64,000 bases of DNA from Ricinus communis (lineage: Eukaryota > Streptophyta > Magnoliopsida > Malpighiales > Euphorbiaceae), in the NCBI RefSeq assembly GCF_019578655.1, contig NC_063261.1, positions 27,259,126 to 27,323,125 of the forward strand. The letters run 5' to 3'. Shown piece after piece: positions 22,690-34,328 of the stretch (positions are counted from its first letter, which is position 1; every line of letters starts with the position of its first letter). Both the position numbers and the translations under genes were made by a program. A model generated the notes under the pieces. The model worked only from the letters and a program-made list of their open reading frames with translations. It had not been told where the DNA came from and made no database searches.

Positions 22690-23250
22690 CAAGCTCCATT
22701 CACCAAAAGGAGAAACCTTATTCCTACAAACAGATCTCTCCAACTCCAACGCAACTATTCCAAAAACCATTCAATGGAAAGACATCACTCTTCCAGAAGA
22801 ATGGATCCTTGAAGGTGCAACCCAACCTGAATCACCAAAGCAAACAGAACCAAATACAAATCTAAAAAATATAACCTAATTTCCAGATGGAAAAGTAAAG
22901 CTCACATTCAACAGGAAATCAACCTCTTCTAGATTTTCTAACGATGATTCTTCAACATCGACCATAGATATTGGAAGGGTATCAAAAATACCTTCTATTA
23001 TTTATGCTCCTTACAAAGAACCAACTCCATCTCAAACACAATCCAGATTTTCAATATCTGATATACCAAGCTCAAACAATATACTACAGAATGTTGATTA
23101 CCAAAGCAATATCCCCAGACTAGTCTACAATGAACCAAAGAAAGAAGATGAGGATATAGAGATCATCTCTACCCCCTCTTCACCATCACCATCTGCAATA
23201 ACACAAAATCTTGAAGCAGAGATCAACATGATTTCAAAATATTTTCAAAT
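22690..23250 (+). pseudogene. Pararetrovirus copy D, ORF1 start of colinearity: movement-protein C-terminus and linker
   Basis: Copy D becomes colinear at the motif KLHSPKGETLF, followed by TIQWKDITLPEEW. This resembles the C-terminal part of caulimovirid 30K-type movement proteins, which act at plasmodesmata; the core of that domain is absent. The next part is a Ser/Pro-rich, acidic linker. A TAA at 22877-22879 interrupts the frame. The left boundary is an abrupt junction with an inverted capsid-linker fragment of the mosaic. Confidence 0.65.
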
Positions 23251-25070
23251 TGATAAAAAGCTTTTACATGAAAATTTCTATTCAAAGAAAAACCATTCTA
23301 AAAAACTTTGGTTTTTTAAAGAATTTTTTACAAGAAAAAGACAGTATTCAAGAAAGATACTATCAATTTTGCATTCAAAACAAAGTCCAAATCAAATTTT
23401 TTGATTGGTTTCAAATTTATTGCAAAGAAAATAGTATTCTTTATCCTTTCAAAGAAAAACTTATTAGTCCTGTCACGGTAAGAAACAAGGCTCCAGAGTG
23501 GAAGGTTGGAGAAAACCTAACCATCCAGTTTGAACATCCTCCCCTTAGGAAAATAACCATTCCATATGGAGAGAATGAAATAGAGGCTACACCTTACAAA
23601 TTGGTAGGAGAAGATCTTGAAAAGAATGTCAAGAACATTGTTCAGCAGAACAATTTCTCGAATACCTATCTTAACACAATAGGAAAGCAGCTTGTTAGGA
23701 TAGAAAGCCAAATCCAAAAACCTCCTATAGTCTTCACCTCTCCAATCCCCAACATTGAACATCCAAAAGAGACAAGCCAGTCAAAAAAACTAAAAAATCC
23801 AGTTTTCAAACCCTACCAAATCTCAAAGCCTAGCCAAGATCAATTTCAAAAGCAAACTGAGTTTGCTAGAGCAGTCAGAGAACAGCTTAGCAAATTAGCA
23901 ACTTCAAAGTCTTCCAAAAACCTAATGCCAAATACTCCTCAAAGCAGCAGGAATATCAGTGCAATAGATCAAGCCCAATGCGATGAATCTAATGATTCAG
24001 AGCTTGAAAGTGTCACTGAAAAACCATCCAACATCAACAGATTGGGATGGCAAGCCCCTAGATTAACCTGGCATACTCCTAGGAATACTGCCCCAGATCT
24101 AGGAATTAAAAATAGGAACAATATTCTAACCCAATCTAGATTCAATGCCTCCTCCGTCTATGAATGGAATATAGATGGAAGGTCAGAATACAATATTCTT
24201 GGTCTCTTGCAACAGATGACCATGGCAGCCAATGCTTACAAAACCCAAAGTGGTACCTCTGATAGAGCCATTGCCGAACTCCTCATAGCTGGATTTTCTA
24301 GCCAGCTTAAAGGATGGTCGGATTACCATCTCACACAAGCACAACAGCTCCAAATCCTAGGAGCCATCCAAATCACAGTAGAAGGGACCCCCATCTTAGA
24401 TGAACTAGGAAATCCGATTGAGGATGCTGTGTCAACCTTAATCCTAACGATTTCCTTCCACTTCATGGGAGACCCTTCTCTTCTGAAAGATAAGAAGCTG
24501 AACTCCTTAGCAATCTAACCTGTAAAAAGCTTAGTAATTTCCAAGCCTACAAAGATACCTTCCAGACCAGAGTCATGCTTAGGGAAGATTCAAGTCAACC
24601 TTTCTGGAAAGAGAAATTCTTAGCTGGTTTACCTAAGATACTAGGTGAAAAAGTTAGAAATACCATAAGAGAAGCCTATAATGGCCAGATCCTTTATAAT
24701 TACTACACTTATGGTGAATTAGTGAGCCTTACCGAGAAAGAAGGATTGAAGATATGCCATGACCTTAAACTTCAAAGGCAACTCAAATGGGAAATGAAGA
24801 AGACTAGGCAAGAACTAGGTAGTTTTTGTAACCACTTTGAGTATAATCCCATAGAGCCTTCCCCTACCTGCAAAGGAAAATGCAAAGAAGATTTTTCCAA
24901 ATCTTTTAAGAAAAAACGATTTTTCAAAAATAGAAGGACTCCCAAGAACAAAGAGAATTTCTACAAAAAACTATTCTCTTCTAAATTTCCAAAATAAAAT
25001 TTTAAAAAAGATTTTACCAAAATTACTTGCTATAAATGTGGCAAGAAGGGCCATACTTCAAAGTACTGCA
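23251..25070 (+). pseudogene. Pararetrovirus copy D: coat protein and zinc knuckle
   Basis: The capsid segment has a Lys-rich N-terminal part, a long variable linker and the conserved core around 24180-24480. The core motif here reads SQLKGWSDYHL, with Ser where copy B has Gly and Trp. The CCHC knuckle is at 25028-25069 and would bind the packaged nucleic acid. An extra base in a T run near 23325 and a lost T near 24495 shift the frame, and there is a TAA at 24995-24997. A mosaic fragment (17826-17882) keeps the unshifted version of the 24495 site. Confidence 0.88.
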
Positions 25071-26671
25071 AGTTTTCCAAAAAACTCCATGAGCTCCAAA
25101 TAGAAGATGAAGTTTTATGCAAAATTTCAGCTCTTCTTGTTGATTCCTCTGAATCAGAATTTTCAAATAATGAGGAAGAATTTCAAATTGATAAAATCAA
25201 AACCTCATACGATTATTTTGAATCAGATTCTGAAGGTATTTCAAAGAATATTAATATGCTCACTAGGCAGCAAGAAGCTCTTCTTGATGCCGTCAAGCAT
25301 ATTAATGACCCCCAAATTCAAAAATAAGTTTTGAAAGAAATCCTAAAAACTAAAACCCTCGTCCTCTCGTCTAGTAAGAACACCTATGATCTTACTGTGA
25401 TCTTGGATAAAGGGAAAAAGCTAAAAAACCCTCTTCCTACCGTTCAAGAACTTTAGAAAGAAATCAAACCCATCAAAACAGAGCTCAAAGATTTGAAAGA
25501 AAAACAACAAAATGATTCTGTTTTACTCCAAAGCTTGATTCTCAAACAGAATAGTGATTCTGATTCTGAAGAAGAAAATGATTTTCAAAATCTTGAGGTT
25601 TCTGAAAGTGTTCCAGAAAACTTCATTAATGTTTTAAAGGAAATTACCTCAAGAAAATATTTGATTCAAATAAAACTTATTTTCCCTGGTGATTTCCAAA
25701 TAGAAACCATCGCTTTATTTGATACAGGAGCAGACCTCAACTGTATCAATTATGAGCTGGTTCCTAAAAGGTATCATCAAGAAACTAAAGAGAGGCTTAC
25801 TTCAGCCAATAGTTCAAAGATTAGGATTGCGGGAAAAATTGAAGCTGCAATTCTAAATAATAATATTGCTTTAAAAAATATTTTTATTCTTACAAAAGAT
25901 CTTCAGCAAACAGTTATTTTGGGAACTCCTTTTATCAATTTAATTATTCCTTTCAAAATAACTACTGCTGGTATTATTTTTAAAGCCAAGGATTCAAAGA
26001 TTGTTTTCCCTTTTATAGAAAAACCTAAAAAGAGAAATCTCAATCTTATTAAAGCCCACTCAATTTACAATTTTGAGATAAATGCTTTGATCAAAGGTAA
26101 ACAAACCCAGCTTTTCCACTTAAAACAAGATATGGGTTTGAAAAGAATCCAAAATCAAATGCAAAATGATTTTGTCCAAAGAAAAATCTCTGATTTGCAA
26201 AAGAAGATTGAAAATGAAGTTTGTTCTCATCTTCCTAATGCTTTTTGGAGACGAAAACAACATATGGTAGATTTACCATATGAAAAAGATTTTTCTGATA
26301 AACAAATCCCTACTAAAGCAAGACCCATCCAAATGAATGAAACTCTAGAAACCCATTGTAGAATAGAAATAAAAGATTTAGAGCAAAAAGGTTTGATTAC
26401 CAAATCTAGATCCCCCTGGTCATGTGCAGCTTTCTATGTCAACAAAAATAGTGAGATAGAAAGAGGAACACCTAGGTTGGTGATTAATTACAAACCTTTG
26501 AATAAAGCCCTAAAGTGGATCAGATATCCAATTCCAAACAAAAAAGATCTTCTTCAAAAGTTTCATTCTGCTTTTATTTTTTCAAAGTTTGATATGAAAT
26601 CAGGATTTTGGCAAATCCAGATTCATCCAAAAGACAGGTACAAAACTGCTTTTACAGTTCCATTTGGCTAG
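25071..26671 (+). pseudogene. Pararetrovirus copy D: linker, aspartic protease and RT N-terminal half
   Basis: After the knuckle comes an acidic, Ser/Glu-rich linker, then a retropepsin with DTGAD at 25721-25735. An open frame runs from 25493 to 26671 through the protease and the RT finger/palm motifs (RLVINYKPLN, FSKFDMKSGFWQIQIHP). The protease would cut the polyprotein and the RT would copy the pregenomic RNA. Stops at 25325 and 25454 precede the open part, and a TAG at 26669-26671, shared with copy B, ends it just before the YEWN and MPFGL motifs. Confidence 0.9.
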
Positions 26672-27598
26672 TACGAATGGAATATAATGCCTTTCGGATT
26701 AAAAAATGCTCCTTCTGAATTTCAAAAAATCATGAATGACATTTTCAATCCTTATTCAAAGTTTTGCATTGTCTACATTGATGATGTGTTGCTATTTTCA
26801 AATTCTCTAGAGCAACATTTCAGACACTTGGAGACATTTTTCTATGTTGTTAAGAAAAATGGTTTAGTGGTTTCAAAATCCAAGATATCTTTATTTCAAA
26901 CAAAAATTAGATTTATTGGACACTATATCTCCCGGGGTACTATCACCCCAATTGAAAGGTCTCTAGCATTTACTTCAAAGTTTCCAAACAAAATTTTGGA
27001 AAAGACACAATTACAAAGATTTCTTGGTAGTTTAAATTATGTAATGGATTTTTATCCAAATTTGAACTGTCTTGCAAAGCCCCTTCATGATAGGTTAAAG
27101 AAAAATCCCCCTGCATGGACCGATGAACATACAAAGATTGTCCAAAGCATAAAAAAGCAAGTTTCTAAAATACCATGTTTACACCTAGCTGATCCATCTG
27201 CATTTAAAATTGTTGAAACCGATGCATCAAATCTAGGATATGGTGGGATTCTTAAGCAAGTCCAAAACAACAAAGAATGTATTGTCCAGTTTACTTCTGC
27301 ACACTGGAATGATACACAAAAAAACTATTCAACTATCAAAAAAGAAATTCTTTCGATAGTTCTGCGCATTTCAAAATTTCAAAGCGATCTTTTAAACCAA
27401 AAATTTATTCTAAGGATTGATTGTAAATCTGCTAAAGAAGTTTTACAAAAACATGTTTAAAACATAGCTTCAAAATAAATTTTTGCCAGATGGCAAGCCA
27501 TTCTTTCTGTTTTTGACTTTGAAATTGAATACATAAGAGGAGATTCGAATTCAATTCCAGACTTTCTAACTAGAGAGTTTCTTCAAAAACAGGAGTGA
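26672..27598 (+). pseudogene. Pararetrovirus copy D: RT catalytic core and RNase H
   Basis: This part is open from 26687 to 27460. The RT catalytic YIDD is at 26773-26784, and the RNase H begins with the ETDASNLGYGG motif near 27217. It stops at 27458 (Gln in copy A) and again at the shared TAA at 27476-27478, after which about 38 codons of RNase H C-terminus continue in frame to the natural TGA. It has been inactivated by point changes rather than deletion. Confidence 0.9.
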
Positions 27599-27600
27599 AA

Positions 27601-27866
27601 ATGCCAAGAAAATTAAAAGCAAAAGAAGAAAAATCGAAAGCAAGTTCAAAGCCTGTCCAAAGTCCAAAGAAGAAAATTTTGCCTTCTTCTTCAAAGCCCA
27701 TCAGAACCTGGACCGAAATCATCTAGGAAGAAATTGACCAAAGCAAGGCCGATCCGGCCCAACAACAGTTGCAAATTCAGGAATGGTTTGCACAACAAGA
27801 TCCTGAATTCCTGAAAAGGGTCGAAGAATATTCAAAGTAATTGATACAACTTCATCCTGAACATAT
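27601..27866 (+). pseudogene. Pararetrovirus copy D: start of ORF2, truncated
   Basis: The ORF2 ATG again follows the ORF1 stop by two bases. Stops at 27724 and 27838 are both C-to-T versions of Gln codons seen in copy A. Similarity to copies A and B ends near 27866, the right edge of the viral cluster. Confidence 0.8.
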
Positions 27867-28640
27867 TATGAGTAGATAATGAGTATCTATTACCTTCAAA
27901 GTTTTTAAACTCTCAAATTACACATATACTTTTTTTCTTTTATTGCAATTATTTTGCATTTCATCAAACACTTATATTGTATTCATGGATAATACAAATG
28001 ATAGTTTTACCACCAGTATCAACATTTTCTTTAAATCCAAAATAAAAGCTTTAAATCAACTGTTTTGCATTATTAAAATAAATATATATAAACTATTAAC
28101 AAAATAGAAAGAAGGAAGTTAATCTCTTCAATAATAGCAGAGGGAATGAACTCTAAAAATTTTTTGAGTATGTTAAACCAATTGGGAGTCTTTTCGATAA
28201 TAAAGATAATCCAAAACACCAAAGCATCAATTTCTAGAAAACAAAATCAAATCAAATAGTCAAATTTTTAGCACTTAATATGTGAATTAGATTGAAAATG
28301 AAAGCCACACAGTCCAAAATTGAAAAACATAATACTTGCATGAATAAATTAGTTATTGATTTTCAAGCAATAGTGGAAAGTTCCAAAGAAAATGAAATAA
28401 AAACAAAGAAAAGAAAATGAATGAAAAAAAATTCAAAAAATTAGAAAGTATTGTAAGAAGAAATTTGTAAAACAAGAGAGTATTAAATTTAAACAAGCGT
28501 TAAAGGGTAAAAAAGAAACTAATAATATCAAATTAACATAAAAAGAAAAAGAAGGAAAAGCATAAAAATAAAAACTAAATTTCAGCGTATAAAACTAGAA
28601 GAAGAAAAAAATAACGTATTCTATGTAATTTTCTCAAGAA
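27867..28640. other. AT-rich intergenic DNA
   Basis: I see no gene, RNA or element here. The stretch is A-rich on the plus strand (28380-28640) and ends at the LINE relic. Confidence 0.6.
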
Positions 28641-28654
28641 TAAAGAGATAGGGA

Positions 28655-29630
28655 CTTAATGGGTGGCTTGGCGCAGCCCCCATTCTGGAATAATCGGCCC
28701 AATATCTCCTGAATCTTTGATAATCTTATACTGAACAGACCTGACACAAAGCATAATCATGTCAACCCATCCTTGGCAGAAATCCATTCTGAACATTACC
28801 TGCTCCAGGAAATCCCATTGGATCCGGTCGTAGGCCTTGCTCATTTCAATCTTGAGTGTTGCCTGACCCACCTTTCCTTATCTCTTTCTTTTAAGATAAT
28901 GGGCAACTTCAAATGCTGTAAAGATATTATCTGTTATTAGTCTGTCAGCTACAAACGCGCTGTGTTTCAAATATCAAACTAGGCAGGATCTGTTTCATTC
29001 TGTTAGTTCGGACCTTTGCCAAGACTTTGTAGACAACAAACATTGTAGAGTGAGATTGGCCTTAAATGAGTCACAAATAGAAGAGACTTCTTTTTTGGCA
29101 TCAGAGCTATAAGAGTATCGTTATACCACTGGACAGTGAACAAGAGTTGAACGAGTTTTGAAAAAATGCAACCACGTCTTCTCCTACAATAGACCAGAAA
29201 CGTTGCAAGAAAGCCGGGTTCATCCCATCTGGCCCCGAGGATTTATCGGGATGCATGCTGAAGACAGCCTCCCTCACTTCCGTATCATCAATGGGTGCCA
29301 TCAGAGAAGAATTCTGCTCAGTCATTACCAACAAATGGATGCTATCTAGAATTTCTTTAGCCACACACCCTTTGGATGAAAAAAGTTTCTGAAGATAATC
29401 TGTAATAAACATGCCAAAGTCATCATCATTAAGATGCCAAACACCATCATCCCCTTTCAACTTGTGTACTCTATTATGCTTTTTCCTCATAGGCGCATAA
29501 GAGTGAAAGAACCGTGCGTTTGAGTCACCATCCTTAAGCCAGAATTATTTGGATCTTTGTTTCCAACAAATTTCCTGTTGATGCAGCACTTCATCATATT
29601 CATGTTGAACTCTAAGAAACTCATATTTCT
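28655..29630 (-). pseudogene. LINE (L1-type non-LTR retrotransposon) reverse-transcriptase relic
   Basis: Read on the minus strand from 29630, the sequence has the plant L1 hallmark CWKQRSK-stop-FWLKDGDSNARFFH. Next comes a pre-RT region with the motif DKSSGPDGMNPAFLQRFW (about 29160-29230), then after frameshifts the RT motif KIEMSKAYDRIQWDFLE (about 28800-28850). The YADD-containing core and the 3' end are missing; similarity stops near 28655. Such elements encode an endonuclease-RT for target-primed insertion. Only this fragment remains and it cannot be active. Confidence 0.88.
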
Positions 29631-29639
29631 TAAAATTTA

Positions 29640-30420
29640 TTTATCTAATAGAATGAGATAAAAAAATTTAAACTGAATTTAATTTTTAAGTAAAAATTTG
29701 TAAATTATAATATAGTACTTTTTTTAACTTTTTAAGTAAAATTCAACTATTTTATATTCTATATTATTACTCACAGCTTCTAAAACATTATAATTATCAT
29801 ATATTTACTGAATATACATTTCTAATAAATTCCATGAGTTAATATGCAATCCTAAAACTTTGATTTGCTTGGTGAAAATTATATTTAGAACTTTAGCCGT
29901 AAATATTATATATAAAAAAATTAAATTTAAAAAAATAGAAAAATAAGAGATTGATCTTAAAAAGAATATAATTTAGACTTTTTTAAATGACTAAATATGT
30001 AATGATGAGATTATTAAACTATACAACTAATTTATTTCTATGATATTGATATATGAATTTATAAATAAAATTATTAAATTGAACATTTAACATAATCAAG
30101 CAATAAATAACAAAAACTACTAACTTGAAAAAAAGTAATAAACGTGAAACTTCTTAATAAATCAAAATAACTTTTTTGAGCATATCTTTTGAGAGTTTTC
30201 TAAAATTAAGGTTGAATACTATTATAATGTCATTTCAAAAATTATATCTCTTACATTCTCTTTTTATCAATTGCTTTTCCATTTTATTTGAAGATGGAGA
30301 TAAAAATAAAATTAGAGATGAAAATGGAGATAGAAATATAGAGTATATGAGTGAGAAAATAGTGATTTATATAAGAATGGTTGTGGTTGATAGGTACATA
30401 TTATGTGTGTGTATATATAT
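29640..30420. repeat. AT-rich DNA with a degenerate direct repeat
   Basis: The block 30176-30410 resembles 31860-32090 (shared landmark: a GATGGAGAT-AAAATAAAATT stretch followed by GTGATTTATAT). It therefore flanks the dispersed repeat on its left as a diverged direct repeat. No gene is seen. Confidence 0.45.
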
Positions 30421-30424
30421 ATAA

Positions 30425-31680
30425 TATGGTGAAACTAAGTATTTATACATCACTTAAGTTTCATTGTCTATTTTCAAGTAATATTAGCAAAAGAGAAAAA
30501 GTATAGAACTAAATACTAAAAAATGAGTCTAATTAAATGTATTTATATCAAGGCCCAATATTAAGATGTATGGACTGCTATTTGCTAGACTAGCTGAAAA
30601 TTAACTTAAGGGGTATTTTAGTCATTTTATATTATTATTAGAGTTTATATTAGAGTTGTTGTAGGATAATATTTGGTGAAGATAAGAATACATATAGTCT
30701 TATCTATTAGATAGACTTATATTGGTATACTTATCTCTAAGGAGACTTATCTTAGTAGATGACTCTTCTCTATATATACTTCTACAAACCTAGTTCTAAA
30801 AAGATGAGGAGTGTTTTCTCCTGTCTACTCTTTGCTACATCTTTTACCTGTGTCTGTCCACCATTCTTTTCTCTGCAATTCTCTACAGAACTTCATAAGC
30901 ATTTTAGTTTTAGTTTTCATTACTCTTTTAAAATATAAGGAGGTTTTCAAGAAGTGAAGAGTGAGGACCAATCATCTTCCTACCTTGAAGAAATTCTGAA
31001 TTTCAAATGAGCTTTTGTTTTATTATTTTATGTCTTTCTATTTAATACTACGATCATTGGGTTAAATATGTTGAGCTAGTTTTCATAAATGTTTAGTTTA
31101 ACTTTTTTACTTTTATATGAACCTTGTTATCTTTTTATTTAATGAGTGATTTATTTACCTTTATATCTTTATTAGTTTCAGTTAATATTATTAGTTAACC
31201 ATCATATTAATTAACAATAGCAATTGTTATGAAAATATTTAGATTGAATATAGTAGAGACACCATCTTTGATTCAATCTATATTATTAGAAAGAATTTTA
31301 GTTGCAATAAGTTAGCTAAAATAAAAAGTATATTACCATCTCATTCATTAGATCTAGGTATAAAGTAAAACAAGGAGATTACTAAGTAATTGGCTAGGCT
31401 AAATATTGTCTTTATCATATAGCTTTAAATCATAAGCATTTGCATTTGGATTGCATATTTATTTATTGTTTGATTACTTTTATTAATGAATATCATATTT
31501 TTTCAAAAATACTGATTTAGAGTGTTTAGATTTATTTTTAGTTTTTTGTGTTGATAAATATTCTTTATAATAAGTGGCCTCAAAATTTCTTGAGAGATCG
31601 ACCTCGCGGCGAATTTACCGCTTTACTATAAAAACAATTCGTGCATTTGCAAGTACTAACTTAAACACACTAGTGGTAAT
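30425..31680 (+). repeat. Dispersed non-coding repeat, copy 1 (about 1.25 kb)
   Basis: It starts near ATATGGTGAAAC and ends with a conserved tail: AGTGGCCTCAAAATTTCTTG, then AGAGATCGACC and CGTGCATTTGCAAGTACTAA. The same order of blocks recurs at 45640-47165 (plus), 49195-50335 (minus), and as a tail-only piece at 32820-32935. No reading frame is conserved. It resembles the non-coding part of an LTR element, but no LTR ends or target duplication were found, so class is open. Confidence 0.65.
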
Positions 31681-31689
31681 AAATAATAA

Positions 31690-32240
31690 ATTTTTAATTA
31701 TTAAAAGAGAGATCATGAGACATAAAATTTGAAAAATATAAAAATCAAGAGTTATTAATAATATACTATAATTAATAGAGGAGATAATAATTAATTGGCA
31801 ATTGATATTGTCTAAAAATGAAATGGAATAAATGAAGTTGTTCTTTCATAAAAGAAATTAAGAACTCAATACAATCTAAAAGAAGTGCCTTAGAAATCAT
31901 AAAAAAAATTCAAGTGAGGGCAAAAACTATATTCTTTATATTCTCCTCTATCACTTACCCTTCAATTTTATTTAAAAATGGAGATGAAAATAAAATTTAA
32001 AATCAAGATGGAGTTGAAAATTGTAGCATGTATGGATGAGTAAATGGTGATTTATATTATAATAATTGTAGTGATAAATAATGACCTTTCAATTATGAAA
32101 AGAAAAAATATAAAATACAAATTAATACAATATAAACATTAATAATTATTCATAATATTCTATAATTAATAAATAAGATGAATAATATTTATATTGATAT
32201 TCATTGACATTTGATATGGTTTTAAAAATGAAATGAAATA
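31690..32240 (+). repeat. Degenerate tandem-like AT-rich repeat
   Basis: Blocks at 31690-31850 and 32090-32240 are similar (shared ATTATGAAAAGAGA-type start and a TGTCTAAAAATGAAATG-type end), and the part between them resembles 30176-30410. This suggests an old tandem array of roughly 400 bp units. Confidence 0.4.
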
Positions 32241-32819
32241 ATTAAACTTTTGTTTTAAAATTAAAACTAAGAGTTTATAATATATATAATATTTCAAAAA
32301 AAATTGTTTTTATCTTATATACCAAAACTTGATTTTTGGAAGAGTCGTTTTTCATGATAGAAAAATTAAATTCAACAAATTTAGTAATAGATATATATTT
32401 GAGAAAGTACCTAACATAAAAGATGAAATGAATGTAATTTAAAATAGGTTGATTTGTAAAATAATAATATTTTGTGTAAAACTAAGAATATCTTTTCCAA
32501 TATTTTTGTTCCCTAGCCTTCTCTAATAAAAGCCTTTGTTATTTTAAGAAAATAAAAAAACTTGTTTTAAAAATAAGGAAATTTGTTGATAAAGTGAAGA
32601 ACAAATTATTCTATTTAGAAAGAAAAAAGGTTTTGAAGTTCAGTTTTTTTTTTTCTCTGAGAAAAAAAAGTTTTGAAGTTGAAATCTTAAAATCCAACAT
32701 TAAGTGCATAACTATCATACTAAAGACACGTAATTATATTTTAATATTATATTAACTAATAAATAGTTTTTTAGTGAGATAATGATACTAATCATATTTT
32801 AAAAAAAATAACATATTAA

Positions 32820-32935
32820 TTATATTTTAAGTGGTCTCATAGTTTCTTGAGAGATCAACCACGTGGTGAACTTGCTTTTACTATAAGAACGGTTCGTGCA
32901 CTTGCGAGTACTAAAAAAGACACATCGTAATACAT
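32820..32935 (+). repeat. Dispersed repeat, tail-only fragment
   Basis: It matches the conserved end of copy 1 (GTGGTCTCATAGTTTCTTGA, then AGAGATCAACC and CGTGCACTTGCGAGTACTAA). Confidence 0.6.
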
Positions 32936-34177
32936 AAAATTTTTATTTTAACATGTACTTATTTTTGAAATATAAAATTTAAATTTATATGTAATTTTTT
33001 ATATTTTTCTATTAATTTATTAATTAGTAAATCCAATTTCTAATCAAATAAGGATTCCAATCTTAAAAGGTAACATGTTCATTATATTTTAATATAATAT
33101 TAACTAATAAATTAATTTCGTAATTAGTTGATAATTTTAATTCTAAAAAATAATAGTTTAAGTTGTATTTTAATATTAGGTTTATTAATAAGTTAATTTG
33201 TTAATTATACAATAATTTATAATCCTAAAAAGTTGTAATATCAATTATATTTATAGTATTAATCTATATAATATTGAAAATTAATTAATTAATATTCTTA
33301 AAATAATTTATACTATTGTATTAATAAAATCTTTTGGTATTAAAAAATTAAGAAAGATATTTAGAAATTAATTTACTATATTTTTAAAATTTTATAGTTA
33401 ATAATTATAATTAATAAATTTATTAATACTTTTTATAAATTTAATTTTATAATTAAGTAACAAAAATAATTGTGTAACACACAGATAAATAACTAATTAA
33501 AATACTAATTTGATAGATTATAATATTTTAATTTCTTATATACTTTTCTCTATAAATTTTATCACTCTCTTTAATAATCGATTCAACAACCAAATCAAAT
33601 AATACAGCTTGAGTTGATACAATTTGTAAATTCTATAATTAGTATGAAAAATAATAATTTATCTAAGTAGTTTTTTAATTTTTGAATTAATACATATAAA
33701 AATTATATGAAAAAATATATATAATAAATTAATAATAATTAGTTTAACTAGTAATAAAATAATTTACATGCATATTAAAAATAAATTACTTATATAAAAC
33801 ATACTATATCTTGTTAATTTATTTTTAAGATTTGAAAATGTATTGTTCTCATAAATTGAATCTTAAAGTTTTTAAAATAATTATATTAATAAAATCTTAT
33901 TGTATTATATATTATATCATATCTTTATTTTTGGAGCGTGTTCGAAAGGGTTTTTTCTTTTTTTATAGCAAAAACAGAATGTTATTTTATTCTTCCATTA
34001 ATAGGTGGGATCCTCATCCACCATCAACAAAAGAAAAAAAAAAAAAAAGATCCTGAAATCGAACGGCCGAGATCTAGTTTCCAATTTTAACGACCCAAAA
34101 TTTACCCGAAAAGAAAATGTTACTTACAAATGAGTATTACATTTACATCCTTCTCTTCCTGCCTACTTCTCTGTTTC

Positions 34178-34179
<2 letters not shown>
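32936..34179. other. Very AT-rich intergenic DNA upstream of TON1
   Basis: There is no coding frame of note. The last few hundred bases before the TON1 start (from about 33930) are less AT-rich and should contain its promoter. A TATA box cannot be assigned confidently. Confidence 0.5.

Positions 34180-34211
<32 letters not shown>
34180..34211. repeat. (TC)16 microsatellite in the TON1 5' region
   Basis: A perfect TC run lies about 120 bp upstream of the TON1 start codon. Pyrimidine runs of this kind are common in plant core promoters and 5' untranslated regions. Confidence 0.9.
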
Positions 34212-34217
<6 letters not shown>

Positions 34218-34328
34218 AATTTCCGAAAAGAGAAATCTAATTTTTCCATTTTCAAAATAAATTAACTCATATAGCGTGAGATAGAGAGTGAGCAGAGAAG
34301 AAGAAAGTAACTGAACCAGGATAAACTA

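Noticed and set aside
23250..24518. Long open frame of 422 codons in copy D as an intact capsid gene
   Set aside because: The frame opens after an extra base and closes at a lost base relative to the other copies, the N-terminal residues are out of frame, and upstream and downstream parts of the polyprotein are in another frame.
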